Origin: Selenomonas sp. TAMA-11512
GTDB lineage: Bacteria > Bacillota > Negativicutes > Selenomonadales > Selenomonadaceae
Direction of reading: 5' to 3'
Assembly: GCF_037076525.1 (NCBI RefSeq)
Contig: NZ_AP029018.1
Location: 124,001-188,000 of the forward strand
DNA length: 64,000 nucleotides
The notes under the pieces are model-generated. The model was given only the letters and a program-made list of their open reading frames with translations. It did not search any database and was not told where the DNA came from. Below, in pieces: positions 30,528 through 40,174 of this stretch; the first letter of the stretch is position 1, and every line of letters begins with the position of its first letter. The position numbers and the translations under genes are program-made.

Positions 30528-32546
30528 TCAACCGCTCGCTTTTCTTACGTTCACGCTGACGTCGTAGAAGGTCGCACCGCCGCCTCTGTCGGTGCGGCGT
30601 TGGCTCGTGAGGCGGTTGATGCCGTGGCGCGGAACATGCTCTTCCCACCAGACGCCTTCGGAGACGACAACGCCCCGCTTCGTGCGTCCGGTGATCTTGA
30701 GCGTGAAGTCGGTTTCGCCGCGCGCGTTCGAGCAGGTGACGAGCTCGCCGTCTTCGAGTGAAAGCTCGGCGGCGTCTTCGGGGTGCATGAAGAGGAGCAT
30801 GGTGTTACCTCTCGTAAGCTCTTCCCGCTCGTTGAACGAGGAGTCGAGGATGCGCGGGTCGGGACCGTTGACGAGCCGGAAGGGCTCATCGTCGCCGGTC
30901 GGAGGGAAGTAGTCGGGAAGACGCGGCGTGATGTCGTCGTTCGTGATGCGAATTTTGCCTGTCGGGGTCTTGTAGTCGAGCTTCGCGTCGTCGTTGAGCT
31001 GCAGCTCGACGGGCTCGCCGCGCAGAAGAGCGTCGATGTCGACGGGCGTCTCCCATCGGATGCGGCGGATGTGTTCCTCGGTGAGCTCGCGCTCGGTCCT
31101 GTCGAAGAGGGGATCGGAGAGCCCCATTGCCTTGGCAAGGAGGCGCGCCGTATTCCAGTTGGACTTCGCCATGCCGAGCGGCTCGATCGCCTTCCAGCCG
31201 GCTGCAAGGGTGTAGTGCCCGTAGGCGGCATATACATCGTCGTGCTCGACGGAGCTCGTCGCGGGAAGAACGATGTCGGCATAGCGCGCCGTATCGGTCA
31301 GGAATCGCTCGTGGACGACGGTGAAGAGGTCGTCCCGGCAGAGTCCTGCAAGGACTGCGTTTTGGTCGGGCGCGGTGCAGGCGGGGTTCGACGAGTAGAC
31401 AAACAGACTCTTGATCGGAGGATCCTTCAGTGTCGTCAGGGCATCGCCCAGCTCGATCATGTTGACAAGGCGCGCGGGAGACGGCTGCAGGTCGGGACGC
31501 TGCAGGAAGGTCTTGTCAAAGGCGGAACTGCCGGGGACGGAAAATAAGATGCCGGCGCCGGACCGTTGCCACGCGCCGATGGCGGCTGGGAGAAATGCGA
31601 TGAGGCGGCAGCTCATCGAGCCGTTTGTATAGCGGCAGAGCCCGCTGCCGAGTCGGATGAAGGGGGCTTTTGCCGTCGCGTATACATGTGCCAGATATTC
31701 GATATCCCGGGCGGACAGCCCTGTGACGGAGGCCGTATAGGCGGGCGTATAGCGAGGGAGAACTTTATCTGCCAGCTCGTCGTAGCCGTCGACGTATCGG
31801 CGGATAAAGTCCCAATCCTCCAACCCGTCCCGATGGAGGATGTGGAGCATGCCCAGGGCAAGCGCGCCGTCGCTGCCCGACTTCAGAATGAAATGCTCGT
31901 CCGCGTACTGCGCCGTCGTCGTCTCGTACGTATCGAGGACGATGATCTTCGCGCCTCGCTTCCGTGCGATGTCGCAGTCATGCTTGAAGTGGATGTTCGT
32001 CGAGAGCATAGAGAGGCTCCAGAGGATGATGAGATCGGCGTTCTGCGCCTCCTGTGGCTTCATTGCACGGGTCGCGCCCATCACGTCCGCATAGGCTTGA
32101 CGCTTTGCGGGACTGCAGATCGTGCGGTCGAGGCGGCTCGCGCCGAGTGCGTGGAAGAGGGCGTGGTAGGCGTCGTGCTGGACAAGTCCCATGGTTCCCG
32201 CGTAGGAGTAAGGAAGGATTGCCTCGCCGCCGTCGGTCTTCACGATGCGCTTCCACTCGGAGGCGATGCGCCCGATCGCCTCATCCCACGCGATGGGGAC
32301 GAAGTCGCCGCTGCCCTTTTCCCCTTTGCGGAGGAGGGGCGTCTTGAGACGCCGGTCGTTGTAAATCGTGCGCTCATAGTGACTCATCTTCGGACAGAGC
32401 GTGCCGCGCGTGAAGGGGTGCGCGGGGTCGCCGGCGACCTTGACGATGCGATTGTTTTCGATCGTGAGGAGAAGCCCGCAGCAGTCCGGGCAGTCGTAGG
32501 GGCAGACGGAACGCTTGACGGTCGGCTGCAGCGATGGAGAAGTCAT
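30528..32546 (-). CDS. molybdopterin-dependent oxidoreductase with N-terminal [4Fe-4S] motif
   Basis: A 672-residue member of the DMSO reductase superfamily. Cysteines at 15, 19, 22/23 and about 51 (CPYDCPDCCG, LCPK) form the iron-sulfur site, followed by molybdopterin-binding domains and a C-terminal dinucleotide-binding domain (HPEDAAELSLEDGELVT). ICSPAKRQAYADVMG includes a Cys close to the molybdenum-ligand region. No signal peptide or Tat motif, so it is cytoplasmic. No iron-sulfur or membrane partner subunit is adjacent. Its ATG overlaps the stop of the fructose PTS gene (ATGA), so the two are translationally coupled. The substrate is unknown. Confidence 0.88.
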   Translation of the reverse strand: MTSPSLQPTVKRSVCPYDCPDCCGLLLTIENNRIVKVAGDPAHPFTRGTLCPKMSHYERTIYNDRRLKTPLLRKGEKGSGDFVPIAWDEAIGRIASEWKRIVKTDGGEAILPYSYAGTMGLVQHDAYHALFHALGASRLDRTICSPAKRQAYADVMGATRAMKPQEAQNADLIILWSLSMLSTNIHFKHDCDIARKRGAKIIVLDTYETTTAQYADEHFILKSGSDGALALGMLHILHRDGLEDWDFIRRYVDGYDELADKVLPRYTPAYTASVTGLSARDIEYLAHVYATAKAPFIRLGSGLCRYTNGSMSCRLIAFLPAAIGAWQRSGAGILFSVPGSSAFDKTFLQRPDLQPSPARLVNMIELGDALTTLKDPPIKSLFVYSSNPACTAPDQNAVLAGLCRDDLFTVVHERFLTDTARYADIVLPATSSVEHDDVYAAYGHYTLAAGWKAIEPLGMAKSNWNTARLLAKAMGLSDPLFDRTERELTEEHIRRIRWETPVDIDALLRGEPVELQLNDDAKLDYKTPTGKIRITNDDITPRLPDYFPPTGDDEPFRLVNGPDPRILDSSFNEREELTRGNTMLLFMHPEDAAELSLEDGELVTCSNARGETDFTLKITGRTKRGVVVSEGVWWEEHVPRHGINRLTSQRRTDRGGGATFYDVSVNVRKASG

Positions 32547-34438
32547 GCGATCACTTTCTTTTTCAATACGGAGAGGACGACTGCGCCGACAACGGCGCCG
32601 ATGAAGATGGCGAGGAGGTAGAAAAGCGGATTGCCGATGGTCGGGACGACGAAGATGCCGCCGTGCGGCGCGCGAAGCGTGCAGTCAAACGCCATTGAGA
32701 GGGCGCCTGCCGTCGCCGATCCCACGACCATCGAGGGGATGACGCGAATCGGATCCGCGGCGGCAAAGGGAATTGCGCCCTCAGTGATGAAGGAGAGCCC
32801 CATGATGTAGTTCGTGAGAGCGGACTTGCGCTCGTTCTCGGTGAAGCGGCTGGGGAAGAACGTGGAGCAGAGGGCGATGGCGATAGGCGGAACCATGCCG
32901 CCGGCCATGACCGCCGCCATGACGTGGAACTCGCCGGACGCGAGGAGACCCGTGCCCGTGACGTATGCCGCCTTGTTGATCGGACCGCCCATATCGATGG
33001 CCATCATGCCGCCGACGAGGATGCCGATGAAGATGCGGCTCGACGAATCCATGCCGGAGAGCGTCTCAACCAGCCAGCTATTGATGCCGGAGACGGGCGG
33101 ATTGATGACGAAGAGCATGAGTGCGCCCATGAGGAAGATGCCGAAGAGCGGGTAGATGAGAATGGGCTTTGTGCCCTCGAGAGAGTCGGGAAGGTTCGCT
33201 GTCAGCTTCTTGAGCGTGTTGACGATCCAGCCGCCGGCGAAACCGGCGAGGAGAGCGCCGAGGAAGCCTGCACCGCCCGCCGCCGCGAGCGCACCACCGA
33301 CGAAGCCGACGGCAAGTCCCGGGCGATCCGCCATGCTCATGGCGATGAAGCCGGCGAGCACGGGAAGCATGAAGCCGAAGGACGCGCCGCCGATCTGCAT
33401 GAGCGTCTTGGCGAAGAACGTATTCGAGCCGAAGTTCGACGGATTTGCCGGATCGTAGACGTCGACGAGGAACGCGAGGGCGATGAGGATACCGCCGCCG
33501 ATGACGAAGGGAAGCATGTGGCTGACACCGTTCATCAGGTGCTTGTATGCCTGCCGGGCAATCGTCTCCTCCTCCGCGGAGCTTGCGGCGCCGCTGTCGC
33601 TGCCGCCCGTATGACGGTAGACGGGAGCCGTGCCGGCGAGAGCCTCGTCAAGGAGCTCGTCCGCCTTGTTGATGCCGTTCGCGACCTTCGTTTGGATGAC
33701 CGGCTTGCCGTTGAAGCGGGACATTTCGACGTTCTTGTCCGCGGCGATGATGATGGCTTTTGCCTCTTTGATCTCGTCGGCGGTGAGGACATTCTTCGCG
33801 CCGCCGGAGCCGTTCGTTTCGACCTTGATGCGGATGCCGCGCTTCTTCGCGTGCTGCTCCAGGCTCTCCGCCGCCATGTACGTGTGGGCGATGCCCGTCG
33901 GACAAGCCGTAACGGCGAGGAGGAGATCGCCGTCCGCCTCGGTGACGGGGGCGGCTCCCTCCGCGGCAGGCGCCTCAAACGTGCCGTCCTCCTTCGCGTC
34001 GATGAGCGAGCGGAACTCGTCGACAGACTCGGCGCGGATCAGTGCTTCCTTGAAGTCCGGGTCCATGATCATCGTGGCGAGCTTTGAGAGAATGGCGAGA
34101 TGCTCGTCGTTCGAGCCGTCGGGGGCGGCAATCTCGAAGAAGAGGCGCGCCGGGTTGCCGTCGAGCGAAGCGAAGTCGATGCCGGAGGGAACTGTCATCG
34201 CCGCGAGGCCTGCCGTCCGGACACCCGCGCTCTTGGCATGCGGCGTCGCGATGCCGTCGCCGAGGCCTGTTGTGCCGGAGGCTTCGCGCGTCCGCACATC
34301 GGCGAGATACCGGGCGGGGTCCGAGAGATGTCCGCCCTTTTCCATGAGCTCCGTGAGAAGCTCAATGGCACTGTCCTTGTCCGTCGGATGAGCATCGAGG
34401 AGGATGCTCTCCTTTGCCAATACATCGGTAATGCGCAT
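32543..34438 (-). CDS. fruA: fructose-type PTS transporter, fused EIIA-EIIB-EIIC
   Basis: A 631-residue phosphotransferase permease. EIIA (about 1-145) has active His67 in ATPHAKS; EIIB (about 170-265) has active Cys179 in TACPTGIAHT; EIIC (about 295-630) has about nine helices. It imports fructose (or a related sugar) as fructose-1-phosphate. The start at 34438 has AAGGAGA. The usual fruK and DeoR-type fruR neighbours are missing; the only coupled gene is a molybdopterin oxidoreductase. Confidence 0.92.
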   Translation of the reverse strand: MRITDVLAKESILLDAHPTDKDSAIELLTELMEKGGHLSDPARYLADVRTREASGTTGLGDGIATPHAKSAGVRTAGLAAMTVPSGIDFASLDGNPARLFFEIAAPDGSNDEHLAILSKLATMIMDPDFKEALIRAESVDEFRSLIDAKEDGTFEAPAAEGAAPVTEADGDLLLAVTACPTGIAHTYMAAESLEQHAKKRGIRIKVETNGSGGAKNVLTADEIKEAKAIIIAADKNVEMSRFNGKPVIQTKVANGINKADELLDEALAGTAPVYRHTGGSDSGAASSAEEETIARQAYKHLMNGVSHMLPFVIGGGILIALAFLVDVYDPANPSNFGSNTFFAKTLMQIGGASFGFMLPVLAGFIAMSMADRPGLAVGFVGGALAAAGGAGFLGALLAGFAGGWIVNTLKKLTANLPDSLEGTKPILIYPLFGIFLMGALMLFVINPPVSGINSWLVETLSGMDSSSRIFIGILVGGMMAIDMGGPINKAAYVTGTGLLASGEFHVMAAVMAGGMVPPIAIALCSTFFPSRFTENERKSALTNYIMGLSFITEGAIPFAAADPIRVIPSMVVGSATAGALSMAFDCTLRAPHGGIFVVPTIGNPLFYLLAIFIGAVVGAVVLSVLKKKVIA

Positions 34439-34584
34439 AGTATTTCTCCTTGCATGTACACAGTGATTCCATAGGAAATTGCTTCAAGTTTACCACAGAG
34501 AAGTCCGTCTCGTCAAAGTCTGCCTGATGTTTCCGGAAAAGCGATATATCCATGAGACATCCATGAGACAGCAAGAGAAAAGTA

Positions 34585-34613
34585 TTGAAAACGACATTTC
34601 TATACCTTATAAT
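34585..34613 (+). promoter_or_regulatory. promoter of glyA
   Basis: TTGAAA, exactly 17 bases, TATAAT, with the glyA start 50 bases downstream. Confidence 0.75.
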
Positions 34614-34662
34614 AAAATGCAATTCCGTTTTTCTGTCAATTCCTGTGCAAGGGGGCCAACGT

Positions 34663-35910
34663 ATGAACTATGTCGAGGAAGTCACGAAGTATGTGCGATC
34701 ATGCGATGATCAGGTCGGCGCGGCGCTGGAGATGGAGCTTTCACGGCAGCGGCGCAATCTCGAGCTGATCGCTTCGGAGAACGTCATCAGTCCCGCCGTC
34801 ATGATGGCGATGGCTACTACGCCCGCGAACAAGTACGCGGAGGGATATCCCGGCAAGCGCTACTACGGCGGCTGCGAGGATGTCGATATCATCGAGAACA
34901 TCGCGATCGACCGATTGAAGAAGCTCTACGGCTGCGAGCATGCCAACGTCCAGCCGCACTCGGGCGCCAACGCGAACAACGCCGTCTATCAGGCTCTCCT
35001 GAAGCCCGGCGATACCGTGATGGGGCTCAACCTCGCGCACGGCGGTCACCTGACGCACGGCTCACCCGTGAACCTGTCCGGCATCCTGTATCATTTCGTG
35101 GCCTACAACGTCAATGACGACGGCTATCTCGACTACGACGCCATCCGCGCAAAGGCGAAGGAGTGCAGGCCGAAGATGATCGTCGCCGGCGCGTCCGCCT
35201 ATCCGCGCGAGATCAAGTTCGATGTCTTCGCCGACATAGCCAAGGAAGTCGGTGCTTACCTCTTCGTAGACATGGCGCACATCGCGGGCCTTGTCGCCGC
35301 CGGACTCCATCAGAGCCCCGTTCCCTACGCCGATGTCGTCACGACGACGACGCACAAGACGCTTCGCGGCCCCCGCGGCGGCGTCATCATGTGCAGGGAG
35401 GCGCTCGCGAAGGATATCAACAAGGCCATCTTCCCCGGCACGCAGGGCGGCCCGCTCATGCATATCATCGCCGCAAAAGCCGTCTGCTTCGGCGAAGCGC
35501 TCAAGCCCGAGTACAAGACGTACCAGGAGCAGGTCATCAAAAACGCGAAGGCGCTTGCCGATGCTATGATGACGGAGGGCTTCCATCTCGTCAGCGGCGG
35601 CACGGACAATCACCTCATGCTCGTCGATCTGCGGAATATGAACATTACGGGCAAGGAGCTCCAGAACCGCCTCGATGAAGTCTACATCACATTGAATAAG
35701 AACGCCGTCCCGAACGATCCGGAAAGCCCGTTCGTCACGAGCGGTGTCCGCATCGGAACGCCGGCCGTCACGGCGCGCGGACTGAAGGAAGACGACATGA
35801 AGATCATCGCGAAGCAGATCCGCCGGACAGTCACGGACTTTGAGACAGCGGCGGACGATATCCGCGCTGCGGTCACCGAGCTCTGCGCGAGGTATCCGCT
35901 GTACAAGTGA
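34663..35910 (+). CDS. glyA: serine hydroxymethyltransferase
   Basis: A PLP enzyme of 415 residues that interconverts serine plus tetrahydrofolate with glycine plus 5,10-methylene-tetrahydrofolate. [16 protein letters not shown], the PLP-binding [14 protein letters not shown] (Lys near residue 230) and FPGTQGGP are all intact. The start at 34663 follows AAGGGGG. It is transcribed alone from its own promoter and ends near a perfect palindromic element. Confidence 0.97.
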   Translation: MNYVEEVTKYVRSCDDQVGAALEMELSRQRRNLELIASENVISPAVMMAMATTPANKYAEGYPGKRYYGGCEDVDIIENIAIDRLKKLYGCEHANVQPHSGANANNAVYQALLKPGDTVMGLNLAHGGHLTHGSPVNLSGILYHFVAYNVNDDGYLDYDAIRAKAKECRPKMIVAGASAYPREIKFDVFADIAKEVGAYLFVDMAHIAGLVAAGLHQSPVPYADVVTTTTHKTLRGPRGGVIMCREALAKDINKAIFPGTQGGPLMHIIAAKAVCFGEALKPEYKTYQEQVIKNAKALADAMMTEGFHLVSGGTDNHLMLVDLRNMNITGKELQNRLDEVYITLNKNAVPNDPESPFVTSGVRIGTPAVTARGLKEDDMKIIAKQIRRTVTDFETAADDIRAAVTELCARYPLYK

Positions 35911-35960
35911 GTGATCCTGCCGGAGACATCTCGAGGCTCGCGGCATAAGTGAAAACGGGG

Positions 35961-36036
35961 CTGCTGTAGAATGACCTGACCCCCAAAAGGCAGACACCTT
36001 GGTCTGCCTTTTGGGGGTCAGGTCATTCTACAGCAG
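35961..36036. repeat. 76-bp perfect palindrome with IS-end-like core
   Basis: Two perfect 35-base inverted arms around a 6-base loop. Each arm contains TGACCTGACCCCCAAAAG, which resembles IS3-family termini, and the core TGACCCCCAAAAG recurs at 42328-42372. No transposase is present. Its folding could also terminate glyA transcription. Confidence 0.75.
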
Positions 36037-36200
36037 GAGGTTATTCACCGTCCGTATTTCGGGGAGCCGTCCGGCTTTGTGCGGGGGAGCTGGTTTTATG
36101 GGTGAGGTTTACATGAAATGCCTGCTGATGATCGGTACGAATTGATCAAATCGCGCCCTTATTCGTACTGCGAATAGGGCTCAGCTCGGCATAAGGCCGC

Positions 36201-36584
36201 TCAGTAATACCAGACATCCTTGATATGATAGCTCCAGCCCAGTGCATGCATGCAGAACTCGAAGATTTGATCCCGAGGAATGACCACGGTGGTATGGTTT
36301 CCTTTCATTCCGCTTGTGCTGTATCTCCACATGTCTGTTTTGTATTTGTTGAAATTCCAGTCGACGACTCTTATCAAGGCGCCGTTTCGCACCTCTTTTG
36401 TCGATACCTTGAAATATTTTCCGGTATCGGACGTGCCGCTGCTAATCGTATCATCCATTACGTAAATATCAACATCCTCGGCATTCCAATGGTCTACCCA
36501 TATGTCCTTTGCCTCGCAGACGGTCGTTGACATGAAAAAAGCAGAGCTCAGGATTACAGCTATGAGAAGCATGAGTTTTTTCAT
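36201..36584 (-). CDS. hypothetical small secreted protein
   Basis: A 127-residue protein with a signal peptide (MKKLMLLIAVILSSAFF, cleavage likely after CEA near residue 24). The mature part is aromatic-rich (VDHWNAEDVDIYVMDD, DMWRYSTSGM) and ends in YHIKDVWYY. I do not recognise the family. The start at 36584 has GGAGG. Base composition is more AT-rich than the neighbours, hinting at acquisition. Confidence 0.65.
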   Translation of the reverse strand: MKKLMLLIAVILSSAFFMSTTVCEAKDIWVDHWNAEDVDIYVMDDTISSGTSDTGKYFKVSTKEVRNGALIRVVDWNFNKYKTDMWRYSTSGMKGNHTTVVIPRDQIFEFCMHALGWSYHIKDVWYY

Positions 36585-36782
36585 TCCGTATTCCTCCATT
36601 TGTATGCTTTATGTGGATATATAGATTGAGTAAAAAGAAAAACGTGTGTCCCCATACAAAAATTTAATATTGCAGGGTTACAATAGATGTGAGATCGGTC
36701 GGGATATACAAAAGCGATGAAATCCTTCGGAATGCGTTTGGCAGCAGCATGACCGGGGAGGTTTGAATCGGCTGCTGCAAGA

Positions 36783-37424
36783 TTACTTTTTCCGCGTCGC
36801 CGCGGGATCCGTCAGTCCTTCGATCGCGCCGCCCGCGATTGCCCAAAGGTAAAGGCTTGCGGTGCTCGCGTAGGGGGAGTAGCGCTTTTTGTAACGATCG
36901 AAGCGCCTGCGGTCTATTTCCCTGTGGCGATAGAGCATCCGCAGACCTCGCTGTATGCCGAAATCGCCGAAGCTCAGGACGTCAGGGCGCTTGAGCGTGA
37001 AGATCATAAGCATCTCCGCAGTCCAGGCGCCGATGCCCTTGAGGGAGGAAAGGGCGGCGATGATCTCCGCGTCGGACAGCCCATTCAAGGCGGTGATATC
37101 AAAGGACTCGCTCGTCACCTTCTCGGCAAAGTCCAAGATATAGTCCGCCTTGCGGAAGCTCATGCCGACGGCCTGCAGCTCCTCGCGTCCGAGGGCGAGC
37201 AGATGTGCGGCATTCACCGTGCCGACCCTCTCGCAGAGCCTTGACCAGACGGCTTCCTGCGCCTTTCCCGAGATCTGCTGGCCGATGATGTGATGTACGA
37301 CAGCGGAAAAGACGTCGTCATGTACCGGACGCTTCAGCACGCCGAGACTCTCGATGACGGCGCCGAGCTTCTTATCCTTGGCTTTCAAATAGGCGAGCTC
37401 CTTTTCGCCGCAGGGAACATGCAT
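36783..37424 (-). CDS. DNA-3-methyladenine glycosylase, AlkA-type (HhH-GPD)
   Basis: A 213-residue base-excision glycosylase. VHHIIGQQISGKAQEAVWSR opens the domain; the helix-hairpin-helix and catalytic segment is LKGIGAWTAEMLMIFTLKRP, then SFGDFGIQRGL with the catalytic Asp. It lacks the N-terminal domain of E. coli AlkA and so resembles the short Bacillus/Deinococcus forms. It removes alkylated bases such as 3-methyladenine. The start at 37424 has AGGAGG. Confidence 0.9.
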   Translation of the reverse strand: MHVPCGEKELAYLKAKDKKLGAVIESLGVLKRPVHDDVFSAVVHHIIGQQISGKAQEAVWSRLCERVGTVNAAHLLALGREELQAVGMSFRKADYILDFAEKVTSESFDITALNGLSDAEIIAALSSLKGIGAWTAEMLMIFTLKRPDVLSFGDFGIQRGLRMLYRHREIDRRRFDRYKKRYSPYASTASLYLWAIAGGAIEGLTDPAATRKK

Positions 37425-37574
37425 GATGATTACCTCCTGTCGTATGCAAGCGGGTTCATATCCGGGCGGGCAGCGCCGCCGCATCCCTCTATCAGCTTCA
37501 CGCCGGATCCTTCGCGAGGGAGGGGCGTCGTATGTGCAGAGGCGCCTTGCCATGCGTCATGGGCGGATACTCTT

Positions 37575-38003
37575 CTAAAATACGGCAAGCAGCAGACTGC
37601 CGAGGGCAATGAGGAGGATGCCGACGGCATGTGCGAGGCTGACCTTTTCATGAAAGATGAGGATGGCGAGGATGACGGCGAAGACGACGCTGAGCTTGTC
37701 TACGGGGGCGACGCGTGAAACATCGCCGGCCTTCAGCGCCATGAAGTAAAAGAGCCAGGACGTGGCTCCGGCAATGCCGCTCAAGGCGACGAAGGCCAAT
37801 GCCTTGCGGTCGGCGAAGATTTCCGGCAGGTGGGAGGTATGGCCCTGTGCGAACATGACGGCGACGAGGAAGATCGCCATGATGACGCTGCGCACGGCGG
37901 TGGCGGCGCTGCTGTCGAGACTGTCGAGCCCCATCTTGCCGAAGATGGAAACAAAGGCGGCGGAAAGTGCGGAGAGAAGTGCATAGATCAGCCAGGATGA
38001 CAT
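37575..38003 (-). CDS. small EamA/DMT-family transporter
   Basis: A 142-residue, four-to-five-helix protein covering one EamA repeat (SALSAAFVSIFGKMGLDSLD at the start and FHEKVSLAHAVGILLIALGS at the end). Short DMT proteins act as dimers; the substrate is unknown. The start at 38003 follows AGGAGG. Confidence 0.85.
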   Translation of the reverse strand: MSSWLIYALLSALSAAFVSIFGKMGLDSLDSSAATAVRSVIMAIFLVAVMFAQGHTSHLPEIFADRKALAFVALSGIAGATSWLFYFMALKAGDVSRVAPVDKLSVVFAVILAILIFHEKVSLAHAVGILLIALGSLLLAVF

Positions 38004-38081
38004 GGGAGAGGATCCTCCTTTCGTTGTACTGCTCTCTCTATAGTATAGCATGCTTTCTCCTGCGGGAAAACCGCGTGTAGA

Positions 38082-38219
38082 GAGCTTTTCTCCGGACGTG
38101 CGGTCTCTGAGGAGCTCGGCATGGGTAACGACCGCTACGCGCTCCTCGACATCGACAACGGCGGCAAGTCCCTGACGCTCGCCGAGGCGGTGCAGGATGT
38201 CAAGCCGTTTGAAGGATGA
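38082..38219 (+). pseudogene. 3' gene remnant, unidentified
   Basis: An open stretch without a start, ending at TGA 38217-38219, encodes EELGMGNDRYALLDIDNGG... and finishes with DVKPFEG. Codon use is like that of a real gene, but no 5' part exists. Probably a truncated gene. Confidence 0.35.
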
Positions 38220-38383
38220 TGAGGGTGTCAGAGGAAGGGTTGCCTTGAGAAAATCCGCATAGCGAAAAAGCATGGATGGCGCTGTCTTATAAGTATTGGA
38301 TATTTATAGGCTTTCCCTGTATACTGAAATTGTTCTGGGGGAACGCGATATAATCGATAGATATAAGAAAGAGGGTCATTCAA

Positions 38384-39405
38384 ATGAAATTTTCACGAGT
38401 AAAGTGCATGTTGACGGCGGCGGTTCTGGGTACCTTGATGGCAGCGGGCGGCGCAGGCTCTATGGCAAGCGCCGCAGTGCAGGAAACGCAGGAAGCGATC
38501 AACGCGAGTGCGACGCGAACCCCATGGCGGCAGAGGAGAAGCTGAACCTCACGCAGAAATGGGACAAGGTATTCTCGAAGAGTAACAAGGTCGAGCATCA
38601 GAAGGTGACGTTTCATAACCGCTACGGCATCACGCTCGCCGCAGACCTTTACATGCCGAAGAATGCGAGCGGCAAGCTGTCCGCCATCGCCGTCTGCGGT
38701 CCGTTCGGCGCGGTGAAGGAGCAGAGCTCAGGACTCTATGCGCAGCAGCTCGCCGAGCGCGGCTATCTGACAATCGCCTTCGACCCGTCCTTTACGGGCG
38801 AGAGTGGCGGCTTGCCGCGCAACGTGGCGTCGCCCGACATCAACACGGAAGATTTCTCGGCGGCGGTCGATACGCGCATCAAGGCGACGGTGACCTCTAC
38901 GATGTATGATCTAACGCATGTCGCGGCGAACGGCTACTTCGACGCCATGGATGCCGAGGCTCGCTATAAGCTGCACGAGGAGCTCAATGCACAGCGCACG
39001 GAGGATTATCGAGCCGGCGTATATGCAAAAGCGGGCGGCGTCGTCGATCCTCTGCCCGAAGACGCGCCGCAGTTCGTCAAGGATTACCACACCTATTACA
39101 AGACGCCGCGCGGCTATCATGCGCGCTCGGTAAACTCGACGAACGGCTGGAATAAGACGTCGCTGCTTTCCCTGATGAATATGCCGATCTTACAGTACAG
39201 CGGCGAAATCAAGAGCGCCGTGCTCATGATTCACGGCGATGCGGCGCATTCCGTCTACTTCAGCAAGGATGCCTTTAAAAAGCTCAAAGGTGAAAACAAG
39301 GAGCTTCTACTCATCCCGGATGCCGTACACATCGACCTCTACGACAACCTCGCTGTCATCCCGTTCGACAAGATCGACAGCTTCTATCAGACGTATTTGA
39401 AGTGA
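38384..39405 (+). pseudogene. alpha/beta hydrolase (YcjY/dienelactone-hydrolase-like), frameshifted and lacking the nucleophile elbow
   Basis: The start at 38384 (AAGAGGG upstream) opens a signal peptide (MKFSRVKCMLTAAVLGTLMA) whose frame stops at 38543. The mature domain continues in a different frame from about 38510 (ANPMAAEEKLNLTQKWDKVF) to 39405. Within it the sequence jumps from NTEDFSAAVD to TRIKATVTSTMYDL. In this family the intervening ~30 residues carry the nucleophile motif of the GxCGxGG type, so the catalytic residue appears to be deleted. GDAAHSVYFSKDAFK and the His in PDAVHIDLYDN remain. Both lesions indicate a dead gene unless the sequence has errors. Confidence 0.7.
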
Positions 39406-39408
39406 ACT

Positions 39409-39512
39409 ACACGCACAAACGTCCACTTTGTGGAAATTGTGCGCCGCCCTTACATGAAAGCAGCCAATCCGTCTGCGCCTTACGGCTTGGCTTCTTGGGC
39501 TTTCGTGGTAAA
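39409..39512 (+). repeat. dispersed repeat, copy C (degenerate)
   Basis: ACACGCACAAACGTCCACTTTG...GCGCCGCCCTTACATGAAA...CGTGGTAAA corresponds to copies A (9237-9343) and B (41161-41272) with several substitutions; the GCGGAC arm of the small hairpin is lost. It follows the dead hydrolase gene directly. Confidence 0.65.
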
Positions 39513-39521
39513 ATATGACAA

Positions 39522-39557
39522 AAGCACGCTCCGCCGGCATGGCAGGGGAGCGTGCTT
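39522..39557 (-). terminator. intrinsic terminator of hicAB
   Basis: AAGCACGCTCC and GGAGCGTGCTT form a perfect 11-bp stem; on the minus strand TTTTGTCATATTTT follows. It lies 6 bases past the hicB stop. Confidence 0.85.
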
Positions 39558-39562
39558 CTCGT

Positions 39563-39904
39563 TTATACCTGTTCGCCTGCAGCTGCTTGCATCAGGGTAT
39601 CTTTGATGAATTGATTCAGGGACACGTCGTGCCGCGTCGCTTCCAATGCCAGCCGGCGATGGAGTTCGCTTGGGATACGGATGTTGAAGCTGCCCTTGAA
39701 TTCCTTATCGGGATTTTTGTGAAATTTTTCGCAGGCATCTAAATAATTGTCAATGCAATGACGGAAAGAGGTTTCCAATTCGCTGACGCTCACACCGTGA
39801 AAATTCAGTGAATCGTTGATGCCGAAGACTTCGCCGACAAAGAGTCCGTCTTCTGCATCGAACGAAATCTTCGCATGATAGCCTTTGTATTCCAACAGAT
39901 TCAT
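39563..39904 (-). CDS. hicB: HicB-type antitoxin
   Basis: A 113-residue antitoxin. Residues about 1-65 form the degraded RNase-like HicB fold (AKISFDAEDGLFVGEVFGIN) and about 70-110 a ribbon-helix-helix DNA-binding domain (FNIRIPSELHRRLALEATRH). It neutralises HicA and represses the operon. It starts 12 bases after the hicA stop. Confidence 0.92.
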   Translation of the reverse strand: MNLLEYKGYHAKISFDAEDGLFVGEVFGINDSLNFHGVSVSELETSFRHCIDNYLDACEKFHKNPDKEFKGSFNIRIPSELHRRLALEATRHDVSLNQFIKDTLMQAAAGEQV

Positions 39905-39916
39905 TGTGATTCCTCC

Positions 39917-40174
39917 TTAGAGTTCATTGTGATCTTTCAAAAATTGGATGACTTTCCTGATTTGGTAACGGTAAAGCTCCTTTCCGGGGTGCGGGCCGTC
40001 AAATTGCAGGATGCGTTTGGTTGCTGTGTGAAAATAACCGATGCCGGAGCCTCTGCCGCCCTGAAATTTTTCACAGCCGCATTTTTTCATCAATGTGTCG
40101 AGCTCTCGTACTGTAAAGTTCGTGGGAGTGGGCTTCCGGCTGATTTTTTCCAGCAGCATTTCCTTTGTTGGCAT
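39917..40174 (-). CDS. hicA: HicA-type mRNA interferase toxin
   Basis: An 85-residue HicA toxin with a double-stranded-RNA-binding-like fold. FTVRELDTLMKKCGCEKFQ, GRGSGIGYFH and FDGPHPGKELYRYQIRKVI match the family; the last segment carries the HPG element. It cleaves mRNA and is first in the operon, the usual hicA-hicB order. The start at 40174 has GAGGTG. Confidence 0.88.
   Translation of the reverse strand: MPTKEMLLEKISRKPTPTNFTVRELDTLMKKCGCEKFQGGRGSGIGYFHTATKRILQFDGPHPGKELYRYQIRKVIQFLKDHNEL

Noticed and set aside
32924-34087. 387-codon open frame antisense to the fructose PTS gene
   Set aside because: Highly charged low-complexity product and opposite to a complete EIIABC protein.
36664-36846. 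60-codon open frame between the small secreted protein and the AlkA-type gene
   Set aside because: Half of it is the shadow of the glycosylase 3' end; the rest lies in a hairpin region with no ribosome binding site.
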